Assembly: GCA_019671135.1 (NCBI GenBank)
Contig: JAHRHY010000002.1
Location: forward strand, 2,046,001 to 2,110,000
Length of the DNA: 64,000 bases
Source of the DNA: Linnemannia hyalina
Taxonomy: Eukaryota > Mortierellomycota > Mortierellomycetes > Mortierellales > Mortierellaceae
Direction of reading: 5' to 3'
Positions 1-10,961 of this stretch are shown one piece after another. The translations under genes and the position numbers were made by a program. The notes below the pieces were generated by a model. The model worked only from the letters and a program-made list of their open reading frames with translations. It was not told the origin of the DNA and ran no database searches. Each line of letters opens with the position of its first letter. Positions within the stretch are counted from its first letter, which is position 1.

Positions 1-2650
1 CTCGGTCGAGACACTGGGGTGGGTGTTGGAGGTGCCGATGTCAAAGGTTGAGTCGGAAATGGTCTCGCCGCTCTCGTAGTCGCTTTGTCGGACAGTATGC
101 GACTGCGAAGCCCTACTCCGGGAGTTGGACAGACCAATGACTGCCTTCTTGTCGCCATCGGTGCTCGTAAAAATATCCTGGAGATGCTCAATCGTCAGCT
201 TGCAGGTCAACGCCAGTGACTTCATGGGTTTGCCGACATGTTCCAAGAACTCGATCAGATCCGCACTCGCGCTCTGCTCCTGGTCGTGGTTCATACCCCC
301 GATCGGGCTGAAAGATGACATTCTCTTACCGAACCCCAGGGCTCTCCTTCCTCCAGATGTAGTCTCTGCTCCTGTTCCGGCTCCTGCTCCATTAGATCCT
401 GCTCCGACCGCAGTCGTCGATGACTGGGTGTTGGAAGAGGGACCTTTGAGATGCTCATCCCTCTTGAGCATGTCGTACTGTAGACCGCACGAGCTGCGAA
501 GACCGTTGAGATACTGAGCGAGGGTATTGAGGGACTTGACACAGGCCTCGTACTTTTTGATGTCTGATCCAGGAAACTCCAACTGTGCCTCCTCCAGAGA
601 CTTAGCCAGGGCAGAGAATGACTTGACCTGAGCCTCGATCAGCTTTTGGACAGATTCAGATCCAAATGGCGTAGTGTCCGACTCGAGCAAGAACGTCTTC
701 GTCAGGAGCTTGAGCAGGAGCCTAAACGATATCAACGACTTGCCCATATCCTGGCTATTGGACATAGATCGATGCATATAAAATTATGAGTGCATGAGCA
801 TGGTTACACTTACTCAGTCTATGACAATCAACAACAAGGACAGAGTAGCTTACCGAAGTTTCTCATGGGCGCTTTCGGGCCAGACGAAGATGCTGACGAG
901 GGTGGAAATGGCCACACCCAAGAGCATAGACGTTGTGACAGCAAGTACACGAGTCATGTTGAAGTCGCCCAAGCTGAGTGCTCCTTCCTTGGTAAGAGTA
1001 ACCAAGATCATGATGTGAGAGAGTGTGCATGCTATAAAACAGGATACAGAAACAAGAGGGGTTGAAAATTGCATACCAAAATAAAGGGTTAGCGTCTTTT
1101 TACTTGCATATCGGTTATTTCTATAACTCGAGGCAATACTTATCATTCCAGTAAAAGATAGGAGCGATACTTGCCTACGTTGACAGTGGGGCGGTTGAAG
1201 TAAGCCTTTGCATAGGCAATGATAAAGGTGGATCCGCCGCCGAAGACAATAACACTGGCAACATGTCCCCATATGTACAAGTCGCGCGAGTTAAACCAGA
1301 TGGCACTGAGCTTGCTTGCCACAGACACCAAGAATCCAAAGGTGATTGCGCAGAGGCCTGCTGTCACGGCGTCGACCATCCGTCCCAGAGTCTTTGCTGG
1401 GTTGAAGAAGACGGCAGAAGTAGCAGCCAAATGGCCCGACATGCCAATGAAGGGCAGGAAGAACGGCGTGAAAGAGAGGAGACAGGCAAAGAAATAGGCC
1501 AGAGAAGCCTTTAAAATACGCTTGGTAGGGAGAGGGATAGCATCCCCAGAGATATAAGACCAGATGGTCTGAGAGGCGCTGGCGAGGTACTCTGCAAGCT
1601 TGCTACGCCTTTTGAATTGTTGAGGGTATAGTCTTGCACCGGCGCTGGCAGGTGTGGGGGAATAGTATGGGTGTTGTTTGTTGAGTAAGGGGGTGGTGGC
1701 GGAAGGGAAGGATGATGGTGTTGTACCTGAGCCTCCTTGGATGCGTCCTGGATATCCAAGATGGGAGTGAATGGCATCATCGGAATGGTGTGAGGTGTCG
1801 TGGTCGGATGGGCCGGCCTCTTGGTATTCCAACATCGGACTGTGCTCTGACCCTTCGTCGGTGTCTGAGCTCGACAGTTCACTATCGATGCATGCATGGA
1901 TGTCAATTTTGTTTATCATTGTCTGATCACCGATGCGAATTGGTGGCAAAAACATAATAGCATATGATCCCTCGAAGAGGAATGATTTGAAAAAAAGAAA
2001 AATGAAAAGAAAAAAGCTTACTCTTCGTCTAGCTCAGTCGTTAGACTGAAGGTTCTTTGCTTGCGCACACCATCATCATACACAACCTCAAACTCACTAA
2101 GCCGACTCTCAGGCATGCTCGTCGCCATCCATGCATTCGATCCCGATCCCGATCCTGCTCGTCTGTACTGCTGGTGCGAGAAGGGCCCACCCCGCTGTGG
2201 CTGGAAATGCACTCCTGATGTGCTTGTCGTCGCAGCTGAGGCATTGGTTACCCACTGATCGTCCTGAGACCTTGCAGTACCGACAGTCTCAAGGACATGG
2301 ACAAGCGATCGGGTAGGGGAGGATCCAAACTCGTGCAGACGGCGCGTAGGATAAGATTCTGCGAGGGACCGCCCCACTGGCGGGGATGAGAACGAGATCG
2401 CGTTTCCTCCGACTGTTGGTTCTGCAGCAGCTTCTGTCGTAAACGTTGAAGTGGGTGAGGCTACAATGGCGATTGGTGAGGTGAGGGTAGTTTCTGGGGC
2501 GACAGTGTCTCCACTGCGTTCCGTTGTTTGGACCTCTGTCTCTATGTCTACATGAGTGTTGTTGATGTTGGTTGGTTCATTCTCTATGTTGATGAGGTCA
2601 CCGTCGATGTTGCCGTTATTGTTGTCGTCGTCGTTGTGAACAGTGGCCAT
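1..2650 (-). CDS. FUSC/ArAE-type ER membrane transporter-like protein (3' end cut by window)
   Basis: Exons on the minus strand: 2650-2022, 1881-1175, 1031-854, 754-<1; frame is kept across all three introns. The first ~210 residues are polar and low in complexity (D/N/S/T-rich). A membrane part follows with a helix near LKASLAYFFACLLSF, the family-like stretch SGHLAATSAVFFNPAKTLGR, and a run ending PTVNVA followed by CTLSHIMILVTLTKEG. The exon nearest the window edge gives a soluble helical part with TFLLESDT and S/T-rich text. This matches fungal proteins with the putative ER transporter 6TM N-terminal domain (ArAE_2_N, related to aromatic-acid exporters and the Brefeldin-A-sensitivity Bre4 proteins). 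The substrate is unknown. The Met at 2650 is the first in frame after a pyrimidine-rich leader. The second intron (1032-1174) fits only as GC-AG. The C-terminus lies outside the window. Family call fairly sure, function not. Confidence 0.72.
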
Positions 2651-3971
2651 GCGTCTGAGGATGTGGGTGTGAGTGTATAAGTGGATGCAATGGAGAAAAA
2701 GGAGACGATGTGGGTATATAGAGAAAAGAAAGGTAAAGAGAAGAGGTAACAAAAAAAAAAAAAAAGACGCCCAATAAAAAGAGAGCCACAATACCAAATG
2801 AAGAAGCACCTCTCCCACGCATGCAAACAAACAGACACAAGCACCCCGCTGATCTTTTTCGTTATCTTTTGTTTGTGGATGACATCGTTTCCCTTTCGCC
2901 TTCTCTGCTCTGCTTGGTCGTATGTGGCCCGACCGCAGACCGCCTTCTCTCTTACCCCTTCGTCATTCGAGAAAAGTACTGAGAGAAGAGAAAAAAAACC
3001 GCGCATCCCTATCCCTTTCCCTTTGTCGACTTCAACTCAGACACAACTCCGCATCCATTGCCTTGCTACTAGTAGCTTACCTGTTGGTCATCATGGCAAT
3101 GCTATTCTCCTCCACGTCCTTTTTAGCTTGAATGAAAAACAAAATTCAGGGGACAACGTCTACCTCCTTTGCTCTTGTGCCACAAAACAGAAACATGCAC
3201 ACTTGACCAATGTTCAATCTCAGCCAGTCAATGTCGTTTTCGCCACTGCGTGGACAACCCTTTTTTCATTTCTAATCCATTGTTGGCTATAATCATGGTG
3301 AGAGAGTGAGGGGTAGGCTGGTTCATGATTCTGCGATAGGTCATGGCGATAGCTCCTTTGTACAATGCGCATAGCACGCCCACATCCAGCCTCTTCCCCC
3401 CCTCTTTTTCAACCACAGCTTTGTAATAGAGTGGGATACCTCACTATGAAAAAGGTAGAGGAAGGAAGAAGCCATAGAAGCGGAGATGTAATTGACCCGT
3501 TGTTGTGTAGTCTTTTGACGTAGTAATGGCAAAAAAAAACCACATATATCTTCAAGGTACTTTTGTTATTGTTGTTCTCGTAACGTATGTGTACCCAAAG
3601 CAGAGAAAGTGAATCGCTGACTTACAACACCAAGTCCATCACCGCAAAGTGTTTGTCATAGCTATGACAGAGCAGTCTTAGGGAAGGTGAAGAGGGATGA
3701 GTCGAGGAGCTGTATGAGATGTGATAGGGGGGAAAACAGAAGTGAAAACTATGAACGCGTTCCAAATCATACGCCGTATCTTTTCAAGCATTCGGTCAGT
3801 CGGTAAAAAAAACAACATCATAGTGCATGCTTCTATCATTCTGAACCAATATGTTCAGCATTCTTGTTGCTTCCCTGTCGCGCCATTGCTTTTGACACAC
3901 TGTGTTCTCGTTCTTCCGACAAAGGAACGTGGGTACCTGCTGTACAAGCCCGCTTTATTCCTCCTTGCATG
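2651..3971. other. Intergenic: promoter of transporter (-) and 3' side of CENP-N-like gene (-)
   Basis: No supported gene. An A-tract lies at about 2750-2765, i.e. a T-tract in the leader of the minus-strand transporter. Short open frames here have no family features and look like chance. Confidence 0.5.
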
Positions 3972-5674
3972 CTATCCTTTGGTGATCCGCTGAACGGTCT
4001 CGTCATCCTCGTCCAAGTCAACAGTCAATCTGTTAGCCCCCATTGAGTGCAGGTCCGTTAAGAACTTTGGCATTGCCTCAGTTGCCACGCCTAGAGGGAT
4101 CAAACTTTTGATTCCCTCGATCACATTGGGCCCCTCAAAGATGATCTTGACCGGGAAGGGTTGTCGGTTCATTCGGCCCAGGTTAAAGTCTTTGGCTTGT
4201 GCTGTGTAAGGAAGGTTGAGTTGGAGATCGACTCGAGATAGATTGGGCTGTGCGTTGGGTCCAAAGTCCTTGGCGACGCGTAGGTCTCGTCGTACAATCT
4301 TGTTCATGTCCTCTGACTGAATGTCCTCCATTCCTTGTGCATAGTGTTTCCGTGGGTCTATTGCATAGAGATAATTTTTGTCGTGTCAGTGATGGTCTGA
4401 TAGGTTGACGATGGTAGTATTTACAATGTCATTTCTATATGTACAATGTGCACGAATGTACACACCTTCAATTTTCCGCTTCTTTATGGTGCCCGAGAGG
4501 GGGTTGCTGTCAAGCTGGTCGAGTCGGTAGATACTCTGTGCTCCTTGTGAATCCTTTTGCAACAACAGCTCCGACAGCGATTTGGGTGAGTGTCCTGTCA
4601 ATGGCCACTCCTCAATTTCCTGCGCCTTAAACACCCGCATAATGGCCTGCCAAGAAAGTATGGAGAGATAGGATAGATGCGCGTTAGGTGACAATTATTG
4701 GTACATTGTTGGTCCAACGATGAATATCCGGAGTTTCTCTTCCTTGTCATGTTGGTCGTTAATTGCGTTTTTACCTCCATGATAAATTCAACCCACTCCT
4801 TCTTGATACTGGAAGTCAGGAGATATTCCGAGTTTGTGAACCAGATGAGATATGCGACTGCTGACGGCATAGGAAGCACGTTGGGAGCCAGCCCATCGTG
4901 AACGCTTATCCTGATCCAGACCATCTGGCCGTCCTGCAGCGTTTGAATATGCTATGGGGTTGTTTGAACGTAAATAATGTCAATTAGCAACAACGCTTCT
5001 CGCTGATGTTGCAACAAGAAACCAATGCCTACACTAACTTCCTGATACTGATGGACTTACGTTTTTAAAGTAGGGATCCAGGCAGTATGAGAGCGTTTTT
5101 TCGATCTTAGCGGGACTCAGTTGCACTGCGTTAGCCCCAACTATTTTCATTGAATGGCGAGGTGGGAGATATGTTCAAATTGTGCGTTTTTTTCCATTTC
5201 AACAACCCAACTCCCGCTGGCAAAAAAAAGCAAACACAGAGGCACCAACTTACAAGAGTCGCCATAGTCCAGCTTAAGCGTTTTCCAGTCCTTGACGCTG
5301 GCATGCCGAGAATAATACATCAAATCCAGTTCAGCAACCTGACTCGAATTAAGTCCGTTCCGCCAGTCGACTGCCAACATGCGATCGGCAACCTTCTTCT
5401 TGGTAGTACTGGGCTTGTCCCGCATGAGTTCGTATCGTTTGATGACATGTTTCTTGTATTTGGCAAGGGACATTGTGCGGAGACGAGGCGGCCGCTCGTC
5501 GAGCTCCATGATGTACTCGTCGTAGTAGTCTTCTTCGTCAGAGGCATCCTCCTGGACGCGGGTGATGGCATGGATGGTGACCCAGCGGATGGCCAGGTCA
5601 ATGAGAGTTTCCTTTGCGTGCCTGTTGACGGCGCGCCTGAGGGATGTCGAGTCTGGGAAGAGCTGACCGTCCAT
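3972..5674 (-). CDS. CHL4: Kinetochore protein CENP-N / Chl4 family
   Basis: Five exons: 5674-5254, 5125-5061, 4951-4775, 4646-4466, 4357-3972 (409 residues, frame consistent, GT-AG throughout). CENP-N (Chl4 in yeast, Mis15 in fission yeast) is an inner-kinetochore CCAN subunit that pairs with CENP-L/Iml3 and reads CENP-A chromatin. The N-terminus has the pyrin-like helical pattern around ETLIDLAIRWV, then an acidic loop and a basic stretch (KYKKHVIKRYELMRDK). The middle exon carries the family-like strands MVWIRISVHDGL and AVAYLIWFTNSEYLLTS. The C-terminal exon has alternating strands (RVDLQLNLPY, VKIIFEGPNVIEG) and an acidic end. Length matches the usual 350-450. An upstream in-frame Met at 5806 would eat into the shared promoter with the Abraxas-like gene, so 5674 is preferred. 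Identification is from pattern memory, not a search. Confidence 0.7.
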
Positions 5675-5909
5675 TGATCCTTGCTTGTCCTGCGTGCCGT
5701 TGCTGTAGGTTGTTGTGGAATAAAAGGATTCCCTTCTCGCGTTTGTCTCTGCTTTTAAATGTGCGAACTGGCACTGTGACTGGAATGGTGGCGAGTTCGC
5801 TGTCACGAGGAATGGGACCTTTCGAACTACTTGGTTGCCATTTTCTTCTCCTTTCTTTCACGCCATTCTTCCAACACGCTTCGACTCTCCTGTCATCACA
5901 CACATCGCC
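5675..5909. promoter_or_regulatory. Shared divergent promoter, CENP-N-like (-) and Abraxas-like (+)
   Basis: Only about 235 bp separate the two start codons, so both genes must start transcription inside this interval (or in each other's leader). It includes a pyrimidine-rich run at about 5845-5890 just upstream of the plus-strand ATG. No clear TATA box is seen. Confidence 0.5.
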
Positions 5910-7741
5910 ATGTCAACACCACCCTTACTCCGCGTCCAGATCAACGGCATCCTCCTCTCAACCCTCCTCTTCGAATGCGCAAACGCCCGCGTTGACTATG
6001 TACGTTTACTTCACTGAAAAACCAAGGACGTGACTTCTTGAACACGAGATAACTCACCTCGTTGACCTTCAACTATATAGGAGGGTCTCATCCTGGGAGC
6101 AATCGTCTCCAGGACCCGGTCAGTCGCCGACGACGTCTCTGACGACCGCAAGAAGACCACATACACCACCGTCGGTGAGTTCTCCAGCGTAGAACAACTG
6201 CCAAGTGTATGAGAATGCCAAGCCTTAAATCACGATTTCTTACATGTCACTTACCACAAAAACCTTTTTCGTTGTAGTTGTACAGGGTGTGTACAAGCTG
6301 GAGCCGAATCTGAACAGGTTTTATGGGCGATCGGGAGAGATTCTGGAGCATGTCCTTGAAGAGTACAGCATCCCTTCAAACGTATGTTCGAGTACCAGGG
6401 CCTACTCTCTGCCTTGAGGTGTCCCTCTTTCGCCTCTGGCTTTTATTTCTTAATGGCACTGATCTATCAAGCTGATGCACTTTTCGATTCCGAACGCATA
6501 TTAGCTCATGGTCCTGGGATACTTGAAGTACAGGAGGACAGAATCGCATCAACTCTCGTTGCGGGACAAGGCAGTGGCACTCAATCTCAAGATATATCTG
6601 GAAAAGAAGCGCGCGCTCTCTTCTTCACCCTCGAACCCCTTTGCGCCGCCTCGGGATGAACCCTTCCCAGTCACCATGGCTCTCTTCACCGCGAAAACCA
6701 ACGAGAACATGTCGACCCATGATTATGATTACACTTTCTGGAACGTCGGCGATGATGAAAGGTAATAACTGGAAATGCTATGCTACAAGGGAGTCAGGAT
6801 GTTGATACTGAATTGTTTTTGAAACCAAGAAGAACGACTTTCCCTGACACTTGACGTTCTGTTTTTACTCTTCTACCAGCTCGTTCGACCCTATCTCGGT
6901 CGAGACCTCGAATATGATCGAGAGTCCTCAGGAAGACTACCAGTCCTTCCAGTCAAATCTTGCAACGGGCGCCTCAAGGTACGCTCTCACGCACTCTAGG
7001 AGCTGAGATGTTTCGTATTAACGCGACAGTTCTTGAGTCGGAAAATTGTGCCCTAATTAATCGTTCATGGTAACATTTGTTCTTTGGACATCATGTTGTA
7101 GACACGCAGCGAGTGTGGGAATGATGAATACAGTCAGGACAGTGCCAACAACGATGCTCGTTGATGCGCATGAGGCCATGTACAAGGATTCCTTTGAGGC
7201 TACCAAGGTACGCCTTTCGGAACATAGTTCAGAACTAAGTGTTTGTGCCTCATGTGGCATCACCGGTATTCTGACGCTGTCTTTTCGATTTGCGAAACTA
7301 TAGTCATTGACAAAGAACGTACTGGAATCAGAGCAGAAGGTCCGGGAGATTCTCAAGGAAGTCGAGCAGCTGCGAGCGCAGATCGAGTTCGGAAAGGCCA
7401 AATCCATGGTTGATCGTCAAAACAACCCTTCCTCTCAGCATTCAGCATCGGACCAACAGCAGCAGCAGCAGCAGCAATACCCCAGCGCCAGCAGCAACAG
7501 CAGCAGCGCAACTGTTACAAGTGCACCATCCTCACAGCAACAACAGCAACAACACCTGCTGCATAGGGCTCAGTCTCCACCGTTCGTGTATCAGCCTTCG
7601 GCGCCATTGTTGGACATGGCCACGCCCTCTGCTCCACCGGCTGACTCGTCGCCCAGTCCACCCCCGCCCAGGATCCAATACACGTCCATCTTCCCGCCAC
7701 CTTCTCGTCCTCCCAACTCACCCCCAGATCTTCTCTACTAG
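5910..7741 (+). CDS. Abraxas-family (MPN-minus) BRISC/BRCA1-A-type scaffold protein
   Basis: Seven exons: 5910-5999, 6081-6174, 6278-6381, 6505-6761, 6880-6978, 7102-7207, 7304-7741 (395 residues). Abraxas proteins hold the BRCC36 K63-deubiquitinase in the BRCA1-A (nuclear) or BRISC (cytoplasmic) complex. The N-terminal ~170 residues follow the Abraxas MPN pattern: EGLILGAIVSRTRSV, then a strand pair around VQGVYKLEPNLNRFY, then VLGYLKYRRTESHQLSLRDK, which parallels the family GWYRFRRN...SFRE segment, then YDYTFWNV. There is no JAMM metal motif, as expected for the scaffold. Exons 6-7 give a helix ending in a coiled coil (LTKNVLESEQKVREILKEVE...). The last ~110 residues are Q-, S- and P-rich with short CAG/CAA runs. 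Gene lies head to head with the CENP-N-like gene. Family fairly sure; which complex it serves here is unknown. Confidence 0.7.
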
Positions 7742-7986
7742 ACAAAGTGTCTTTCGTCGCTGAGTAGCGAGGAGAGAGATGGAAAAAAAAACTGGACGTG
7801 CAGATATACACAATTTGAAAATACAATCACAATGCGGGTTGGCTGAATGCAACCCCCTCAATTTCTGTGTTTTTATTACAAACGAGTCTTTCTTTTTTTG
7901 AAATCAAGGAGATAGGAGGAAAAAAAATCCTCCCTCCTTCATCTGACCAAAGTATCATATCCTCGAAGCTGGAGCCACTTGTCAGT

Positions 7987-10017
7987 CTACCACTGCATGG
8001 ACTCGACGCTCTGACGAAGACCCTTGTGCGGGTAGACATCACACTTCCACTTCCAGACTTCATTCAACGCCTGCTGATAAATCTCTCCACCATCTCTCCA
8101 CGGTTGCTGCTTCTTCAACTGGGAAGCAATATACGCCACCGCAATACTACCACTACGTCCATTACCATCCCGACAATGGACAAGCACCTTCTTGCCCTGT
8201 TCCAATTCTTGCTGAAGAAACTCGACGGCCTCTTTGAGGATTGCGTCCGAGATGCGGTTGTGCGCTCCGGGGGCAAGGGAGATAATCTTGTGGGTGAAGG
8301 GAAGCTTTTTCACACCACCGTTGATCGTGGCGGCCATTGATGGATCGGAGGCGAGGGAGGAGAGGATTAGGGAAGAATCAAAGGATTGGCGGGAGTCGTA
8401 GAGGCTCGAGACGACCTTTGCGCTTGAGGGTGGGGGGTCGGAAGAAGAAGATGCCACGAGGTGGTTGGCGAGGCTAGAGGTGAGGCTGTTGGTCGTCGAC
8501 AACGAGGAATCCAGCGGGTGAGGGGCTGTGGTGGTGGTTGAAGGAGTTGGGGCGCTGTTGACGGCCAGAGAGGAGACTGTGGGCGAAGTACCTGAGGTGG
8601 TCTCTGTGGTCGAGGTCTTGGGTTTGTTGCCAGAGGCTGGAGGGAGAGCAGCTGAAGGGTTGGCAGCAGGAGGAGTAGCAGCGGCAGCGGCAGCGGCGGA
8701 CTTTTCGGCAGTAGCTGCAGCCTTTTGGGCCCTCTTGGCTTGTCGTGGTGTAGGAGCAGAGTTTGTGGCAGCAGTGGCAGCGGGAGTGGTCTCAGCAACA
8801 GTGGCAGCAGTAGCACCATTACCAGTAGGGGTGGGGGCAATAGGAGGGGTGGCAGCAGATGTGTGGGAAGCCTTCTTGTTATGACTTTTGCTATTGGCCT
8901 TTGCAGCGGTGGTGGCGGACTTGGTTGGCGCCTCTGCGTCGAATTCGTCAATTGAAGCAATCGAGCTGACAGAGGCAGAGGAGCGACTCAAGCGTTTAGA
9001 GGAGTTTCCTGACGAGGACGGCGCCTGGACCATCATCTCGGTCACGGAGCTCTTGCGGGTGAGACGAGGGGGATCAACGGGCTCATCGACCACGCCGGCG
9101 ATACTGGTCTCAGAGTTGGAGCCAGGGATATAATTCCTCATAAAGTCGGTCACCGATGACCGTCTGGTCAAACCCTGGCCCTGTTGATCGCTATTCGTCT
9201 GCTGCTGCGGGAAACCTTCAGCATCAGAACCATCAAGGCCATTGACGGACGAGGACCGAGAAAGAACCGAAAACTTCTTGGGAGGCGATGCCGCCATTGC
9301 CTGCTCCATCCAAGCGTTCTTGTTGATATCTTTGTCGGACTCGGGGATCTTCTCGTCAAAGTCGAGCACGTCGCTGACCAACGATAGCACAGACTCGTAG
9401 CCCGAGATCCGAGCCCGAGTCGCCGCAGCATGGTTGCCCAGGTAGAGTCCCGGTCCACCGACACCGACGACACCGCTGGTGCGAAGACCATGCTCGCCAT
9501 AGACAAGCACCGACTGGGGTCCGATTGTCCAGGAGCTGGTTCCATCAATCGATCTTGGAACACGCACCGTCACCGAAACATCCCCATTCTTCTTCTTGCC
9601 CTCCTCGTCATCCTTTCCTGCAGACACGTTGTTGTTGCTCTCCTGCTTATCATTCCCTCCTCCAGTAATAGGAACCTCAGTAGGTGCCCACTGCCACTCC
9701 TCCATATCCTTATGCGACTTCCACCTGGCTGTCAACCCAAACTCTCCCCGACCAGTCGGTTGGAGCCTGGTCGCAAAGACGGCTATACTCTTGCCAGGGA
9801 TTACATGCGACAGCTTCATCGGTAAGGGTGCCCAGACTTCGGGCCCGTCAGGGTTGAGTTTGTGGATGATGTTGGTCCAGACTTGGGCTTGGATATCTTG
9901 TGCAGGCAGGAAGTGGTCCTGCGGCAGTTCGAGTTCGAGTTCGATCGAGAACAGGTCTGGAGCCTGGCGAGATTGGTGCGACCCGAGCGACGGGGAGAGG
10001 GAGTGAAAGGTGGCCAT
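7987..10017 (-). CDS. Dual-specificity phosphatase with catalytic domain split by a large disordered insert
   Basis: Single exon, 676 residues, Met at 10017. C615 and R621 form the HCx5R phosphate-binding loop HCRDGNGRSGS, followed by the helix IAVAYIASQLKK, which marks the DSP/PTP fold; the Cys is the nucleophile. The matching N-lobe of a DSP domain (GPGLYLGNHAAATRARI, then SVLSLVSDVLDF) sits near residues 188-220. Some 350 residues of S/T/A/P-rich text separate it from the P-loop. Residues 20-170 form a beta-rich domain (IELELELP, VWTNIIHKLNP, GRGEFGLTARWKS, EWQWAP) that I do not recognise with certainty; it could be a carbohydrate- or protein-binding sandwich. The insert stays open with no stop and no good splice pair joining the two halves, so it reads as coding. 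Upstream in-frame Mets (to 10560) lie in CT-rich leader and were rejected. Substrate unknown. Confidence 0.75.
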   Translation of the reverse strand: MATFHSLSPSLGSHQSRQAPDLFSIELELELPQDHFLPAQDIQAQVWTNIIHKLNPDGPEVWAPLPMKLSHVIPGKSIAVFATRLQPTGRGEFGLTARWKSHKDMEEWQWAPTEVPITGGGNDKQESNNNVSAGKDDEEGKKKNGDVSVTVRVPRSIDGTSSWTIGPQSVLVYGEHGLRTSGVVGVGGPGLYLGNHAAATRARISGYESVLSLVSDVLDFDEKIPESDKDINKNAWMEQAMAASPPKKFSVLSRSSSVNGLDGSDAEGFPQQQTNSDQQGQGLTRRSSVTDFMRNYIPGSNSETSIAGVVDEPVDPPRLTRKSSVTEMMVQAPSSSGNSSKRLSRSSASVSSIASIDEFDAEAPTKSATTAAKANSKSHNKKASHTSAATPPIAPTPTGNGATAATVAETTPAATAATNSAPTPRQAKRAQKAAATAEKSAAAAAAATPPAANPSAALPPASGNKPKTSTTETTSGTSPTVSSLAVNSAPTPSTTTTAPHPLDSSLSTTNSLTSSLANHLVASSSSDPPPSSAKVVSSLYDSRQSFDSSLILSSLASDPSMAATINGGVKKLPFTHKIISLAPGAHNRISDAILKEAVEFLQQELEQGKKVLVHCRDGNGRSGSIAVAYIASQLKKQQPWRDGGEIYQQALNEVWKWKCDVYPHKGLRQSVESMQW

Positions 10018-10961
10018 ACTTTTACTTGTTTGTTTGTTGGTTGTTGTTGTTGTTGCTTGGGATCGTGGTAGTGTGAAAGGAAGAAAGGAAGAAAGGAAGA
10101 AAGGAAACAGGAGTGGTGGTTGTGTCTTTTTTTTTATATTTGCGTTGGAAAGAGGAAGGAAGGCGACGAAGGGGGTGGTATGAGGGAAATGTGCAAGCAA
10201 ATTGACGGAGACAGAAAAGTGGCGAGGATACGAAAAGGGTGTGTGGGATGGAAGGAGAGAGAGAAGTGAAGAGAGAAGAAGAGAGAAAAGACGAGAAAGA
10301 GGACGAGAGAGAAGACGAGAAAGAAGACGGGAGCCGAAGAAAGAGGGACAAAAGACGAGAGAAGTAGGGATGATGGTGTGTCTACACAGTCCACAAGAGC
10401 TAAGGGGTCTTTTTTCTTGGGCAGTAATGACTATGGCAAAAGGGTGTGAGAATAACATCCGCATGAAAAAGAAACACCAAATTTTAAAAAAACCGAACCT
10501 CGGACGAGAATCACCACCTTTGGGATGGGCGCACAAAAAGGGTAGGCCATGTAGTGTCATTTTTCCCGTCTATCCAAGCAATGCAAGGGGAAGGACCCAT
10601 TCACCCATCGTGAAAAAGGAGAGACCAATGGCAAAAAGAGGGGGAAGGGAGAAAATGGAAAGGGTTATCGTCGTCGTCGTTGTTACTTGTTGAACAAAGG
10701 TCTAAAAAACGCAATTGGGAGACCGTGCGGAGGACGAGGAGAAACAGAGAGGGATGACAATGGCACACATGACGAGTGAGCTGAAGAGGTGATACCAATA
10801 GAACGATATATTCATTTAAACCTTACGGACAAGGCGAGTGAAATGGCGAATGGAGGGAAGGAGAGGAAGGAGAGGAAGGCTTGAAGAGGATGGTGGGACT
10901 GGAGAGTGGAAAGAGGCGTTTATTTTTCATAAGACATGTAGATACTCACAAAAGTCGTAGC
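10018..10961. other. Intergenic: phosphatase promoter and 3' flank of OST3
   Basis: Both flanking genes are on the minus strand. Positions about 10200-10375 are strongly purine-rich on the plus strand (GA repeats with agacgagaaagaaga-like units), which makes a CT-rich leader or promoter for the phosphatase. (gaaagaag)n also occurs at 10075-10110. No gene supported. Confidence 0.5.

Noticed and set aside
850..1272. Longer minus-strand frame reading through the transporter intron
   Set aside because: It would insert a non-family stretch; the GC-AG splice restores the conserved PTVNVA motif and keeps frame.
8367..8960. Long Leu/Pro-rich frame opposite and shifted in the phosphatase gene
   Set aside because: A shadow of the GC-rich low-complexity insert in another frame; no start context or motif.
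10018..10560. N-terminal extension of the phosphatase to an upstream Met
   Set aside because: The extra ~180 residues are translations of CT-rich leader (L/S/P/F only); the Met at 10017 starts ordinary protein text.
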